Below are positions 11,614 through 17,914 of a stretch of DNA of 32,963 nt, in pieces. Source of the DNA: Candidatus Pelethosoma merdigallinarum. Its GTDB lineage: Bacteria; Bacillota_I; Bacilli_A; RF39; UBA660. Under the pieces are notes generated by a model. That model searched no databases, had not been told where the DNA came from, and was given only the letters and a program-made list of their open reading frames with translations. The position numbers and the translations under genes are program-made. The number at the start of each line of letters is the position of its first letter. The stretch's first letter is position 1. Where the stretch lies: contig DVKJ01000011.1 of the NCBI GenBank assembly GCA_018716065.1, positions 1 through 32,963 on the forward strand, written 5' to 3'.

Positions 11614-12133
11614 AATATATAATCACGAAGATATGCCAAGAAAAATTATTTTTGATAATCGTAATTGGCTTTATAATGATAAATTTCAAGATTATTTTGC
11701 TGGAGAATATAACTCTTTAATTGATTTTTTGATTAATGATTCAACGTATGATACAAGAGATTTTTTGAATACTGAAATATAAATAAAAGAAGAAGATAAT
11801 ATTTTTAATAAAGATATAAAACTTGGTAATTATTTATTTTCAGATGATGGATGTTTTTATCTTGATTCAGATACTGCAAATGCTGGAAAAACGAGATGTG
11901 AAATAATTCCTGGATGTACTGTTGGAGCAAAGGATTTAGATATACCAGAAAATAAAAAAATAAAAAAGTTATCCTGGCAACAAGTAGGATTTCAAGGATG
12001 CTATGGGGATGAAAGAACTTTAAAAGATGTAGTATTGGATTTTAATGAACAAAATAATAAAATCGGAAAAAAGATAAATGAATTAGTCGAAGAAATAAAT
12101 AAATTGAAGGAGATAACTAATGAGAATAATTGA
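11582..12133 (+). pseudogene. accessory gene interrupted by a single nonsense codon
   Basis: ATG 11582 (AAAGGG upstream) opens a 66-codon frame ending TAA at 11780-11782. The same frame then stays open for 116 more codons to TGA 12131-12133 and overlaps the next start. The next gene (12120) is a paralogue: IIELLNKIYNHEDMPRKI compares with IIDLLNKIARDEEVPKKI, and LNTEI-stop-I aligns with LNDEIEI, so the stop replaces a Glu codon (GAA to TAA, one base). The downstream part ends in a typical coiled coil (KKINELVEEINKLKEI). Without this reading, 11783-12119 would look like a 337-bp empty gap. A sequencing error is possible. Confidence 0.8.
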
Positions 12134-12608
12134 TTTATTAAATAAAATAGCGAGAGATGAAGAAGTGCCTAAAAAGATAAAGTGGCATGGAGAAATATAT
12201 AATTATTATGGTAAAGATAATTTTTATTATAATAATGGATTTTCAATATATAGAGATCTTTCTTTTGAAGGCAATTGTTTAAATGATGAAATAGAAATTA
12301 TTAATCCAGAGAAAAAGATAATGCTTAAAAATCCCAATTTGTCTGAACCGGAAAAGAAAAAGTATGGATTAGTAGAAATAGATATTTATGATGCTCATGC
12401 TGATGCTATTATTTCAAAAACTTTATGTTTATTTAAAGGAAATGCTAAAAAATGTAAAAAGTCCGAGATTGATTCTAGTCATATTAATTGTTTTTTTGAT
12501 CATAATGGAAAATTACATTTTTGTTGCAAGCCCGAAAGTATTAATTGGAATGATGTAATATATTTAATTTATAATTTAGCAAAAGATGGATTAATAACTG
12601 AATATTAG
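12120..12608 (+). CDS. accessory protein, paralogue of the interrupted gene
   Basis: 162 residues. The N-terminal 60 residues (IIDLLNKIARDEEVPKKIKW ... LNDEIEIINPEKK) form a module recurring in Bacillota phage proteins and shared with the broken gene before it. The C-terminal part (EIDIYDAHADAIISKTL, HINCFFDHNGKLHFCC) differs and holds several Cys. Function unknown. Confidence 0.72.
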   Translation: MRIIDLLNKIARDEEVPKKIKWHGEIYNYYGKDNFYYNNGFSIYRDLSFEGNCLNDEIEIINPEKKIMLKNPNLSEPEKKKYGLVEIDIYDAHADAIISKTLCLFKGNAKKCKKSEIDSSHINCFFDHNGKLHFCCKPESINWNDVIYLIYNLAKDGLITEY

Positions 12609-12621
12609 AAGGGGAAATAAT

Positions 12622-12879
12622 ATGAATAGCCAAAAACCTATGACTGAAGAAGAAATAAAAAAAATAGCTAATGATATTTTTAATGAAAGTATAATGAATA
12701 ATTTAGATAGTTCTATTATTTTTAAGTATATTAAAGGATTAGAAAAAGAAAATCAAAAATACAAGGAAGTAATAGATAACGCAATCGTTAAACTCGAACG
12801 ATATTCAAACATCGTATCTGAGGCAAGCGCTTATGGGATATGTGTTGACCTATTACATTTATTAAAAGAGGTGGAATAA
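12622..12879 (+). CDS. small helical accessory protein
   Basis: 85 residues, helical; its second half (ENQKYKEVIDNAIVKLERY) is related to the end of the protein at 9795. AAGGGG precedes ATG. No known function. Confidence 0.68.
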   Translation: MNSQKPMTEEEIKKIANDIFNESIMNNLDSSIIFKYIKGLEKENQKYKEVIDNAIVKLERYSNIVSEASAYGICVDLLHLLKEVE

Positions 12880-12882
12880 ATA

Positions 12883-13071
12883 ATGGCTAGAGAACTTCAT
12901 AAAAAGAAAGGTAAAGAACTATATGCAATATATTCTACAGTAGTTGAGGATTATATAACAGATTTCATACCATTGGAAGATATAAGAAAAATTTGGCTAG
13001 AGGATTTAGTTGAAGACGCTAAAAGAAAATTAGATGTATGGCTAAACAATATTGACAAAGAGGTGGAATAA
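12883..13071 (+). CDS. small helical accessory protein
   Basis: 62 residues, two amphipathic helices with DFIPLEDIRKIWLEDLVEDA. GAGGTGG precedes ATG; it begins three bases after the preceding stop and abuts the next gene. No family recognised. Confidence 0.65.
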   Translation: MARELHKKKGKELYAIYSTVVEDYITDFIPLEDIRKIWLEDLVEDAKRKLDVWLNNIDKEVE

Positions 13072-13323
13072 ATGAGTAATAAATATAATACTAGATTAAT
13101 GAATCAATTATCAGAAGATATAGAGCCAGATTACGAAGACTTTTATCTTGCTGAAATAGAAGGAAAAGCTAACGACTATGATAAATTAGTATCTAAACAA
13201 AAAGAATTTATAGAATGGCTAGAAAAAGAAAGTAAAGAACTAATTAGAGACGCAGGTTATCATCAAAGAATTTGTTTAGATATTTTAGAAAAATATAAAG
13301 AAATAATAGGAGGTAAAGAATGA
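13072..13323 (+). CDS. small helical accessory protein
   Basis: 83 residues, acidic and helical. The C-terminal part (KQKEFIEWLEKESKELIR ... LDILEKYKEII) is the common tail of phage hypotheticals. Starts right after the previous stop with AGGTGG; overlaps the next ATG. Confidence 0.67.
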   Translation: MSNKYNTRLMNQLSEDIEPDYEDFYLAEIEGKANDYDKLVSKQKEFIEWLEKESKELIRDAGYHQRICLDILEKYKEIIGGKE

Positions 13324-13547
13324 AAGAATATGAAATTATATTTTATTTTGACAAATACGATTTTATTGTTATGAGAGGTTTTTACGATAAAATGGAAGAT
13401 TTGATAAAAATAGTAGCTCAAAGTGCTAACGGAGTTTATCCATATTTTATAGATAAAAATTCAACTAATGGAATAGGTGTTAATATTAATAAAGTTCGTT
13501 ATTTTAGAATAAGAGAGTTGGGAGGTGATTCAAATGGATTGTATTAG
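13320..13547 (+). CDS. small alpha/beta accessory protein
   Basis: 75 residues starting KEYEIIFYFDKYDFIVMRGF, mostly beta strands. GGAGG precedes ATG. Coupled to both neighbours by overlap. No family recognised. Confidence 0.67.
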   Translation: MKEYEIIFYFDKYDFIVMRGFYDKMEDLIKIVAQSANGVYPYFIDKNSTNGIGVNINKVRYFRIRELGGDSNGLY

Positions 13548-13779
13548 CAAAGAAAATTTAAAAAGATGGCGTGAAAAAAATAAAAAGCCAGAACGTAAGT
13601 GTGTTGTTTGCGGAAATAACTTTGAAATAGAAATGGATAAAAAATATGTAGTGAAAAGTATTGAAGCAGTAATGATTGTTTATTATGATGCCATTGATTG
13701 CCCAAAATGTGGTTGCCAAAACATAATTTGGAAAAGACTAGAAAAAGTAAATAAATTTGTCGAAAAAACGAAAAAATAA
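13534..13779 (+). CDS. zinc-ribbon accessory protein
   Basis: 81 residues from ATG 13534 (GGAGGTGATT upstream). CVVCGNNF (about 22-29) and CPKCGCQN form a four-cysteine zinc ribbon around a strand-rich loop containing VYYDAIDCPKC. This split zinc-ribbon type is frequent in phage accessory regions. Last gene before the terminator at 13874. Confidence 0.75.
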   Translation: MDCISKENLKRWREKNKKPERKCVVCGNNFEIEMDKKYVVKSIEAVMIVYYDAIDCPKCGCQNIIWKRLEKVNKFVEKTKK

Positions 13780-13873
13780 ATTATTGCAAGTTTTTTATAA
13801 AAATTAAATAATAAAAAATATGATTTTTACAAGAAAATATCTAACTAAAATAAATATAAAATATTACAATATG

Positions 13874-13911
13874 AAAACTTGTCAGAATTAGGTATTTTGT
13901 CAAGTTTTTTT
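13874..13911 (+). terminator. terminator of the early operon
   Basis: AAAACTTG (13874-13881) pairs with CAAGTTTT (13901-13908); pairing extends inward with one U-U mismatch (TCA with TGT). T-run 13905-13911. It lies in a 159-bp A+T-rich gap (13780-13938) that otherwise shows nothing coding. Confidence 0.65.
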
Positions 13912-13938
13912 AAAAGGTAGAAAAGGGGATGTTCGACA

Positions 13939-14532
13939 ATGGATTTGAGAAAGTTTGGATCCTTAAAAAATACTAAAACTATCTCTGAAAGAGGAAAAAT
14001 TATTAAAGAAGAGTTTAAAGAATTTTATCGTAAAGGAAATGTCGTTTATGAATGTTCTAATTTTGGTCGAATAAGAAGAATTTGTAGAACAACTATATAT
14101 TATTTAAAGCCATATTTAAGAAATTGTTATGAATATAATCAAAATCGTAGACATTCAGTTGTAGTAAAAATAGATAGAAAAGAATTTAATTGTAGGAAAT
14201 TAATAGCGGGAAAATTTATTCGTCCATTAAGATCAAACGAAGTGGTTATATCAAGAAACGGTAATATTTTCGATTTAAATGTAAAAAATTTATTTATTAT
14301 TACAAGGTCTAATCTCGGAAAAAATACTGGAGGCAAAACTAGTAAAGCTAAAAAAATCTATTATTATGATAATCTAAATTATAGGTATACATATCCATCG
14401 GCAAGGAATTTGGCTAAATATCTTGGTGTTAGTTATCAAACAGTCTTAAATATTGCAAATGGAAAAACGAAGAATCCAAAATTTAATGTAAAATGGTGTG
14501 AAAATGAAGAAACAATTATACAAAATCCTTGA
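13939..14532 (+). CDS. homing-endonuclease-like protein (NUMOD4/HNH-type), catalytically doubtful
   Basis: 197 residues. YECSNFGRIRR (about 37-47) is the NUMOD4-type opening, followed by the strand pattern of HNH homing enzymes (RHSVVVKIDRKEFNCRKLIA, KFIRPL). Where active enzymes have 'VNHxDGNKxxN', this one has VISRNGNIFDLNVKNLFIIT: the first His is lost while NVKNL...ITRSN remains. The C-terminal YPSARNLAKYLGVSYQTVLN is a NUMOD1-type DNA-binding repeat. It stands alone after the early terminator, as free-standing homing genes often do. It may be a decayed nuclease reused as a DNA-binding protein. Confidence 0.72.
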   Translation: MDLRKFGSLKNTKTISERGKIIKEEFKEFYRKGNVVYECSNFGRIRRICRTTIYYLKPYLRNCYEYNQNRRHSVVVKIDRKEFNCRKLIAGKFIRPLRSNEVVISRNGNIFDLNVKNLFIITRSNLGKNTGGKTSKAKKIYYYDNLNYRYTYPSARNLAKYLGVSYQTVLNIANGKTKNPKFNVKWCENEETIIQNP

Positions 14533-14561
14533 TTTATTAAATAATATAACTAGGAGGATTT

Positions 14562-14693
14562 ATGCAAGATAAAAATTTACTTTTTTCTAATACATGTAGA
14601 ATCGCTATGTTTATAATACTCGCAGTATGCTTTGAAAAATGGTGGATATCAATGTTTAGTCTATTTTTTCTTACTTATCCATCAAAACAATGA
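14562..14693 (+). CDS. 43-residue membrane peptide
   Basis: ATG 14562 with a strong AGGAGG site. Sequence pattern NLLFSNTCRIAMFIILAVCF, then EKWWISMFSLFF: one or two hydrophobic helices. I recognise this type as a small hypothetical encoded beside the late regulator in Bacillota phages. Function unknown. Confidence 0.65.
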   Translation: MQDKNLLFSNTCRIAMFIILAVCFEKWWISMFSLFFLTYPSKQ

Positions 14694-14794
14694 AAATAAT
14701 TTATACTGGAAATTACACATTAAGCGATTATGCAATTTTGATACTAATTATAGTTTTAATTTATATTTATTGGAGGAATAAAAAGGATGATTAA
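14690..14794 (+). CDS. 34-residue membrane peptide
   Basis: ATG 14690 overlaps the TGA of the preceding peptide (ATGA) with no own ribosome binding site, so it depends on translational coupling. One hydrophobic helix (AILILIIVLIYIYW) and a charged tail (RNKKDD). It overlaps the next start by eight bases. Confidence 0.5.
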   Translation: MKIIYTGNYTLSDYAILILIIVLIYIYWRNKKDD

Positions 14795-15368
14795 CGAATT
14801 AGAAGAATTAAAGAAAGAAAATGAAAATTTAAAAAATAAAATTGATAATGAATATGTAAATAGGAAAGATATAACTAAAACTGTTATATCTGAACTTATA
14901 AGACTTAAAATTTTGAAACCAAATGCTGATCCATTTGGAAGCACAAAAAATTTGTTAGAAAATTTCAATAAATTGGATAGTTCTATAAATCATCTAAATT
15001 CGGAAATAAAAAAACTTGAAAAGAGCAAAAATAAAATGGATGGTCCAAGATTTAAGGCAACAAGCATAACTCAAAACGTATCAACTCCATTAAATACGTT
15101 AGATATTATTGATAGCAGAATTTTAGATCTAAAACAAATTATTGAAAAAATATCTTGCTATCAATCGCAAATAAGAGCCATTATAAACACTCTTCCAACA
15201 ACTGATAGAAAATTAATAGAAGATTTTTACTTCAAAAAGCTTGATGTTGTTGACATTTCAATTGAACTTGGATGCGATCAATCAACTACTTATAGAAAAG
15301 TAAATAAGGTTTTAGATAAGATTAAAATTGAATTATTCCCAAGTAAATTTATTGATTCGTTGTTATAA
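14787..15368 (+). CDS. ArpU/RinA-like late transcription regulator
   Basis: 193 residues. A coiled coil at about 3-25 and another at 60-85; the C-terminal 60 residues form a sigma-region-4-like HTH (RKLIEDFYFKKLDVVDISIE, LGCDQSTTYRKVNKVLDKIK). Proteins of this shape and position (last gene before packaging) include ArpU, RinA and LtrC-type activators needed for late expression. The region just after the gene contains its probable target: two TGC[GA]AAAA motifs 11 bp apart upstream of a promoter. Confidence 0.78.
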   Translation: MINELEELKKENENLKNKIDNEYVNRKDITKTVISELIRLKILKPNADPFGSTKNLLENFNKLDSSINHLNSEIKKLEKSKNKMDGPRFKATSITQNVSTPLNTLDIIDSRILDLKQIIEKISCYQSQIRAIINTLPTTDRKLIEDFYFKKLDVVDISIELGCDQSTTYRKVNKVLDKIKIELFPSKFIDSLL

Positions 15369-15370
15369 AA

Positions 15371-15389
15371 TGCGAAAACCGTGCAAAAA
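15371..15389. promoter_or_regulatory. paired TGC[GA]AAAA sites upstream of the late promoter
   Basis: TGCGAAAA at 15371-15378 and TGCAAAAA at 15382-15389, one helical turn apart, immediately upstream of the -35 box. Suitable as activator sites for the adjacent ArpU/RinA-like protein; inferred. Confidence 0.45.
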
Positions 15390-15396
15390 AGCCGCC

Positions 15397-15425
15397 TTTA
15401 CAACGCGAAAATAATAAATTATAAT
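15397..15425 (+). promoter_or_regulatory. late-region promoter
   Basis: TTTACA (15397-15402), a 17-bp spacer and perfect TATAAT (15420-15425). Predicted start is near 15432, exactly at the first hairpin of the structured leader. Confidence 0.72.
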
Positions 15426-15430
15426 TAGTA

Positions 15431-15679
15431 AAATAGGATTTTTCCTATTGAGGCATAATGCCAAAGGTTTTCTGATTAATACCTAGCCAGGAGCAGGCTT
15501 AATAAAATTTAATCGGGGTTTTAATTACTCTAGGACCGACATTAGAGGTGCGTGCATTTCAAGCGTAAAAATGAAGTATTTGCTACTAATAGTAAAAGCT
15601 CCAAACTAGATTAGTCATCTAGTCTTTATTATCGCTATTGCGATATTCACCCGAAGAGCTGGAAACAGTTCTTTTTTTA
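15431..15679 (+). ncRNA. structured ~245-nt leader RNA ending at an intrinsic terminator
   Basis: A non-coding stretch between a consensus promoter and a strong terminator, richer in GC than its surroundings. Visible perfect stems: AATAGGA/TCCTATT (15432-15449), GGCA/TGCC (15452-15462), ACTAGAT/ATCTAGT (15605-15623), ATCGC/GCGAT (15631-15644) and the terminator. CCTAG near 15482 can pair with CTAGG near 15530. It could be a stand-alone phage ncRNA, or the leader of the late operon whose terminator must be overcome, like the lambda 6S RNA. Compare with the large phage-associated RNA classes GOLLD and ROOL, which also lie near tRNAs but are longer. Confidence 0.6.
15654..15679 (+). terminator. 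intrinsic terminator before the phage tRNA
   Basis: AAGAGCTG (15654-15661), GAAA tetraloop, CAGTTCTT (15666-15673): an 8-bp stem with one G-U pair, then a continuing T-run. It ends one base before the tRNA, so tRNA and late genes can only be reached by read-through or a further promoter. Confidence 0.85.
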
Positions 15680-15680
15680 T

Positions 15681-15757
15681 TGGGAAATAGTTCAATTGGT
15701 TAGAGCATTCGGCTTATATCCGAAAAGTTGTGGGTTCGAGTCCTACTTTCCCAACCA
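15681..15757 (+). tRNA. phage-encoded tRNA-Ile(UAU)
   Basis: A full cloverleaf: acceptor TGGGAAA/TTTCCCA, D-stem GTTC/GAGC, anticodon stem TTCGG/CCGAA with loop CTTATAT (anticodon UAU), T-stem GTGGG/CCTAC with TTCGAGT loop, discriminator A and encoded CCA. UAU reads AUA directly, whereas most bacteria read AUA with a CAU tRNA modified to lysidine. The first pair is U1-A72, unusual for tRNA-Ile. It lies inside the prophage, so it is phage cargo that supports the AUA-rich phage codon use. Confidence 0.92.
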
Positions 15758-15773
15758 TTTATTAGGAGGATCT

Positions 15774-16223
15774 ATGAGAGAGATTACTAAGGAAATGATT
15801 GATCACTACAAGATAATGAAACTAGGTTTTGACTTTATGGGTTATCCTGTAACTAAAAAATCTTTATTATCTTTTCACCATTTAATAGTAGCTCATAGAT
15901 ACTGCAAAGAAAGAGGATTAGGAGAAGGGTATCTCTGGTGGAATGGAGCGATTTTAAATCAAAATACTTCTCACGAATATTTGCATCTCATTGAATCAAA
16001 GGACTTAGATATTTTTATGGCTATCACCAGCGAAATGATAGATGAGAACATTAAGGGCTATCTTGATATGAATAATCTTAAAAGAATATTAGATATATTG
16101 CATTCGTTTGAAAGAGAACATTGTTCTGACAAAAGTAAGAAAGGTAATTATTTAATTAAAGAAGAATATCTATATCGACCAGTAATGGAAGAACCAATGC
16201 GATTAAGTAGGCGAAAAAAATGA
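15774..16223 (+). CDS. HNH-like fold protein upstream of the HNH nuclease
   Basis: 149 residues from ATG 15774 (AGGAGGA upstream; longer frames run into the tRNA). The pattern LLSFHHLIVAHR (His35-His36), then WNGAILNQN (Asn57) and HEYLHLIE (His71) follows the order His-Asn-His of the beta-beta-alpha-metal fold but lacks zinc cysteines. It is common in Bacillota phages immediately before HNH/terminase genes. It may be a degenerate or RNA/DNA-binding relative. The stop overlaps the next ATG (ATGA). Confidence 0.65.
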   Translation: MREITKEMIDHYKIMKLGFDFMGYPVTKKSLLSFHHLIVAHRYCKERGLGEGYLWWNGAILNQNTSHEYLHLIESKDLDIFMAITSEMIDENIKGYLDMNNLKRILDILHSFEREHCSDKSKKGNYLIKEEYLYRPVMEEPMRLSRRKK

Positions 16224-16603
16224 TTTATAGATTATGTAGAAGATGTAAAAAAGTGATAGGTTATAGTGAATCGTACTGTTCAAAATGTCTTCCTATAATT
16301 GAAGAACAAAGAAATGAATATAAGAAGAAACGTGAAAATAGATATAACAAGAATCGTGATCCTAAGTATAAAGAGTTTTATAATTCCAAAGAATGGAAAA
16401 TGTTAAGTTATAAGAAAATGCAAGATAGTAATTATATGTGTGAATATAAAGATTGTAAGAATCTCGCAACAGAAGTTCACCATAAAATTCCTATCCGAGA
16501 AGATTGGAATAAGAGATTAGATTATGATAATTTAATGTGTTTATGTGTTGAACATCATAATCAAATTCATAATAGATTTCAAAAGAAAAAGAGACTACCT
16601 TAA
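16220..16603 (+). CDS. HNH endonuclease of the packaging module
   Basis: 127 residues. A zinc knuckle (CRRC 6-9, CSKC 20-23) is followed by a basic linker and the HNH core: Cys74/Cys79, EVHHKIPI (His87-His88), YDNLMCLCVEHHNQIH (Asn104, His113). HNH proteins adjacent to terminase act with it in cutting phage DNA at cos in HK97-like phages. The position two genes before TerS fits that role. Coupled to the preceding gene. Confidence 0.9.
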   Translation: MIYRLCRRCKKVIGYSESYCSKCLPIIEEQRNEYKKKRENRYNKNRDPKYKEFYNSKEWKMLSYKKMQDSNYMCEYKDCKNLATEVHHKIPIREDWNKRLDYDNLMCLCVEHHNQIHNRFQKKKRLP

Positions 16604-16890
16604 TTAATAGTGTATTGATGATAGTAGTTTTAAAGCGTGGGTTTCGCGGGGACAATGACAATCGAAACATCTAGCCCTAGTGCACGCCTGATGAGATTGC
16701 TGACAACAATCGAAACATACTAGGAGACAAGAGTAATTAACTTGTTAATTTTTATGAATGTCAACTAGCGTGTAGCGTGGAGTCTTCCAACTAGGGGAAT
16801 AACTGAAGACCTAGATGTCCCACTCTTTAAGATTATTATCGTTAATACAGTATCAATTATGGTACAAAAAAAGAAAGGCGGTGAATATAG
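16604..16890 (+). other. non-coding structured region with repeats between HNH and the next gene
   Basis: 287 bp without a gene and noticeably richer in GC than neighbours. CAATCGAAACAT occurs twice (16659-16670, 16707-16718), each followed by a CTAG/ACTAG motif. Stems: GCGTG/CACGC (16635-16639 with 16683-16687), AATTAA/TTAATT (16735-16750), GTCTTC/GAAGAC (16782-16810). No terminator. Either a terminase-binding/cos element (repeats as binding sites) or an RNA element within the late mRNA. Confidence 0.55.
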
Positions 16891-17262
16891 ATGACTTTTG
16901 AAGTAATAGCGAGAAATGCTAAAGGTAAAGAATCTAATTTAACTTTAAAGAAAGAAAAAATTACAGTTAAATTTGGTGATATCTTTGTTATTGAAGATGA
17001 AACAAGAGCAAAAGAAATTTTAAATACAAATTTCTGTGGCAAACCTGTTGTTAAAGTTGTTGAAGATAATTCTGATTTAGATGAAGAATCATTAAGAACA
17101 TTAACTGTTGCTGAGTTAAAGAAGATTGCTGATGCTGAAAATATTACTTTAACTGCTACAAAGAAAGATGAAATAATTGCTGAAATAGAAGCAGCTCGTG
17201 CCGCAACAAATGATGATCCATCTTCAAATAATGATAATGATAATGCTGATGAAAATAATTAA
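16891..17262 (+). CDS. phage protein with C-terminal HeH/LEM-SAP-like domain
   Basis: 123 residues. N-terminal strand-rich domain (EVIARNAKGKE, ITVKFGDIFVIEDETRAKEI), then a helix-extended-helix motif, SLRTLTVAELKKIADAENIT and TKKDEIIAEI, typical of HeH/LEM/SAP-like DNA-binding or scaffold tails in phage head modules, and an Asn/Asp-rich end. Probably a minor head or packaging-associated protein. AAAGGCGGTG precedes ATG. Confidence 0.75.
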   Translation: MTFEVIARNAKGKESNLTLKKEKITVKFGDIFVIEDETRAKEILNTNFCGKPVVKVVEDNSDLDEESLRTLTVAELKKIADAENITLTATKKDEIIAEIEAARAATNDDPSSNNDNDNADENN

Positions 17263-17440
17263 TCTAGCCTTGCTAATAAAATGCAAAAATTACCTATGAA
17301 AAACATAGGTATTCTCTTGTACAAAGAAAATAGCAGGGGTGGGTTAAAAAATATCGATAGTATGTGGGAGAACGGTGCAAGGGACTGTTCCGTGAAAAAA
17401 ACTCCCCAAATGAAAATTTGAATTTTAGAAAGTGTGAGGT
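17263..17440 (+). other. structured non-coding region before terminase: candidate cos/packaging site
   Basis: 178 bp. Hairpin TACCTATG/CATAGGTA (17291-17311), then a GC-rich core: GGGGTGGG (17336-17343), outer stem GGGAG (17366-17370) with CTCCC (17402-17406) enclosing ACGG/CCGT (17372-17375 with 17390-17393), then CAAAT-GAAA-ATTTG. The layout G-rich box, stem, GTGAAAAAAACTCCCC directly ahead of TerS recurs, from memory, in Bacillota phages. With HNH and P27-type terminase nearby, a cos site is the likeliest meaning. Confidence 0.5.
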
Positions 17441-17914
17441 ATGGGAAGGAATAGACAGCCAGTTGCTTTAATTGAAGCAAAAGGTAAAAAACATTTATCA
17501 AAAAAAGAGAAAGAAGAAAGAGAAAAAACTGAAGTTAAAGTTGATTTGAAAAATGTTGAAATACCTAGTTATCTTCCTAAAAAATTGAAAAAAGAATTTG
17601 AAGAGATTGCAGCTAAACTTCTTAAAGTCGGAATAATGACTGAACTTGATGAGGATTGTTTAGCGAGATATCTTCTTGCCAGGAAACAATATTTGTTATA
17701 CACGAAACTTCTTAATAAAGCAGTACGAGAAGGTGATATTTCTAAGATGGAAAAATTAACTTCGATGCGAGACAAAGAAGCAAAACAATGTAGATCGTGT
17801 GGAAATGATTTGGGATTAACTGTTACTTCGAGATGTAAATTAATTATGCCACCAGCTCCAGAACCGACACCTAAAAAAAATAAATTTTTAGAAAAGTTTG
17901 GAAATGATGGCTAA
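17441..17914 (+). CDS. terS: terminase small subunit, P27 family
   Basis: 157 residues. Pattern of the P27 family: GRNRQPVALIEAKGKKHLSK at the start, VEIPSYLPKKLKKEFEEIAA, LLKVGIMTELDEDCLARYLL (helical core), and RDKEAKQCRSCGNDLGLTVT near the C-terminus. Recognises the packaging site and presents DNA to the large subunit. Overlaps the large subunit start. Confidence 0.92.
   Translation: MGRNRQPVALIEAKGKKHLSKKEKEEREKTEVKVDLKNVEIPSYLPKKLKKEFEEIAAKLLKVGIMTELDEDCLARYLLARKQYLLYTKLLNKAVREGDISKMEKLTSMRDKEAKQCRSCGNDLGLTVTSRCKLIMPPAPEPTPKKNKFLEKFGNDG

Noticed and set aside
11780-11782. Possible stop-codon reassignment of TAA
   Set aside because: TAA ends many other genes here with normal spacing; a single point mutation explains the case better.
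15681-15757. Second attachment site at the tRNA-Ile
   Set aside because: No repeat of its 3' end elsewhere in the window, no integrase beside it, and phage genes on both sides.
15696-15773. Extended start of the 15774 gene inside the tRNA
   Set aside because: That frame runs through the tRNA-Ile gene and lacks a ribosome binding site; ATG 15774 has AGGAGGA.
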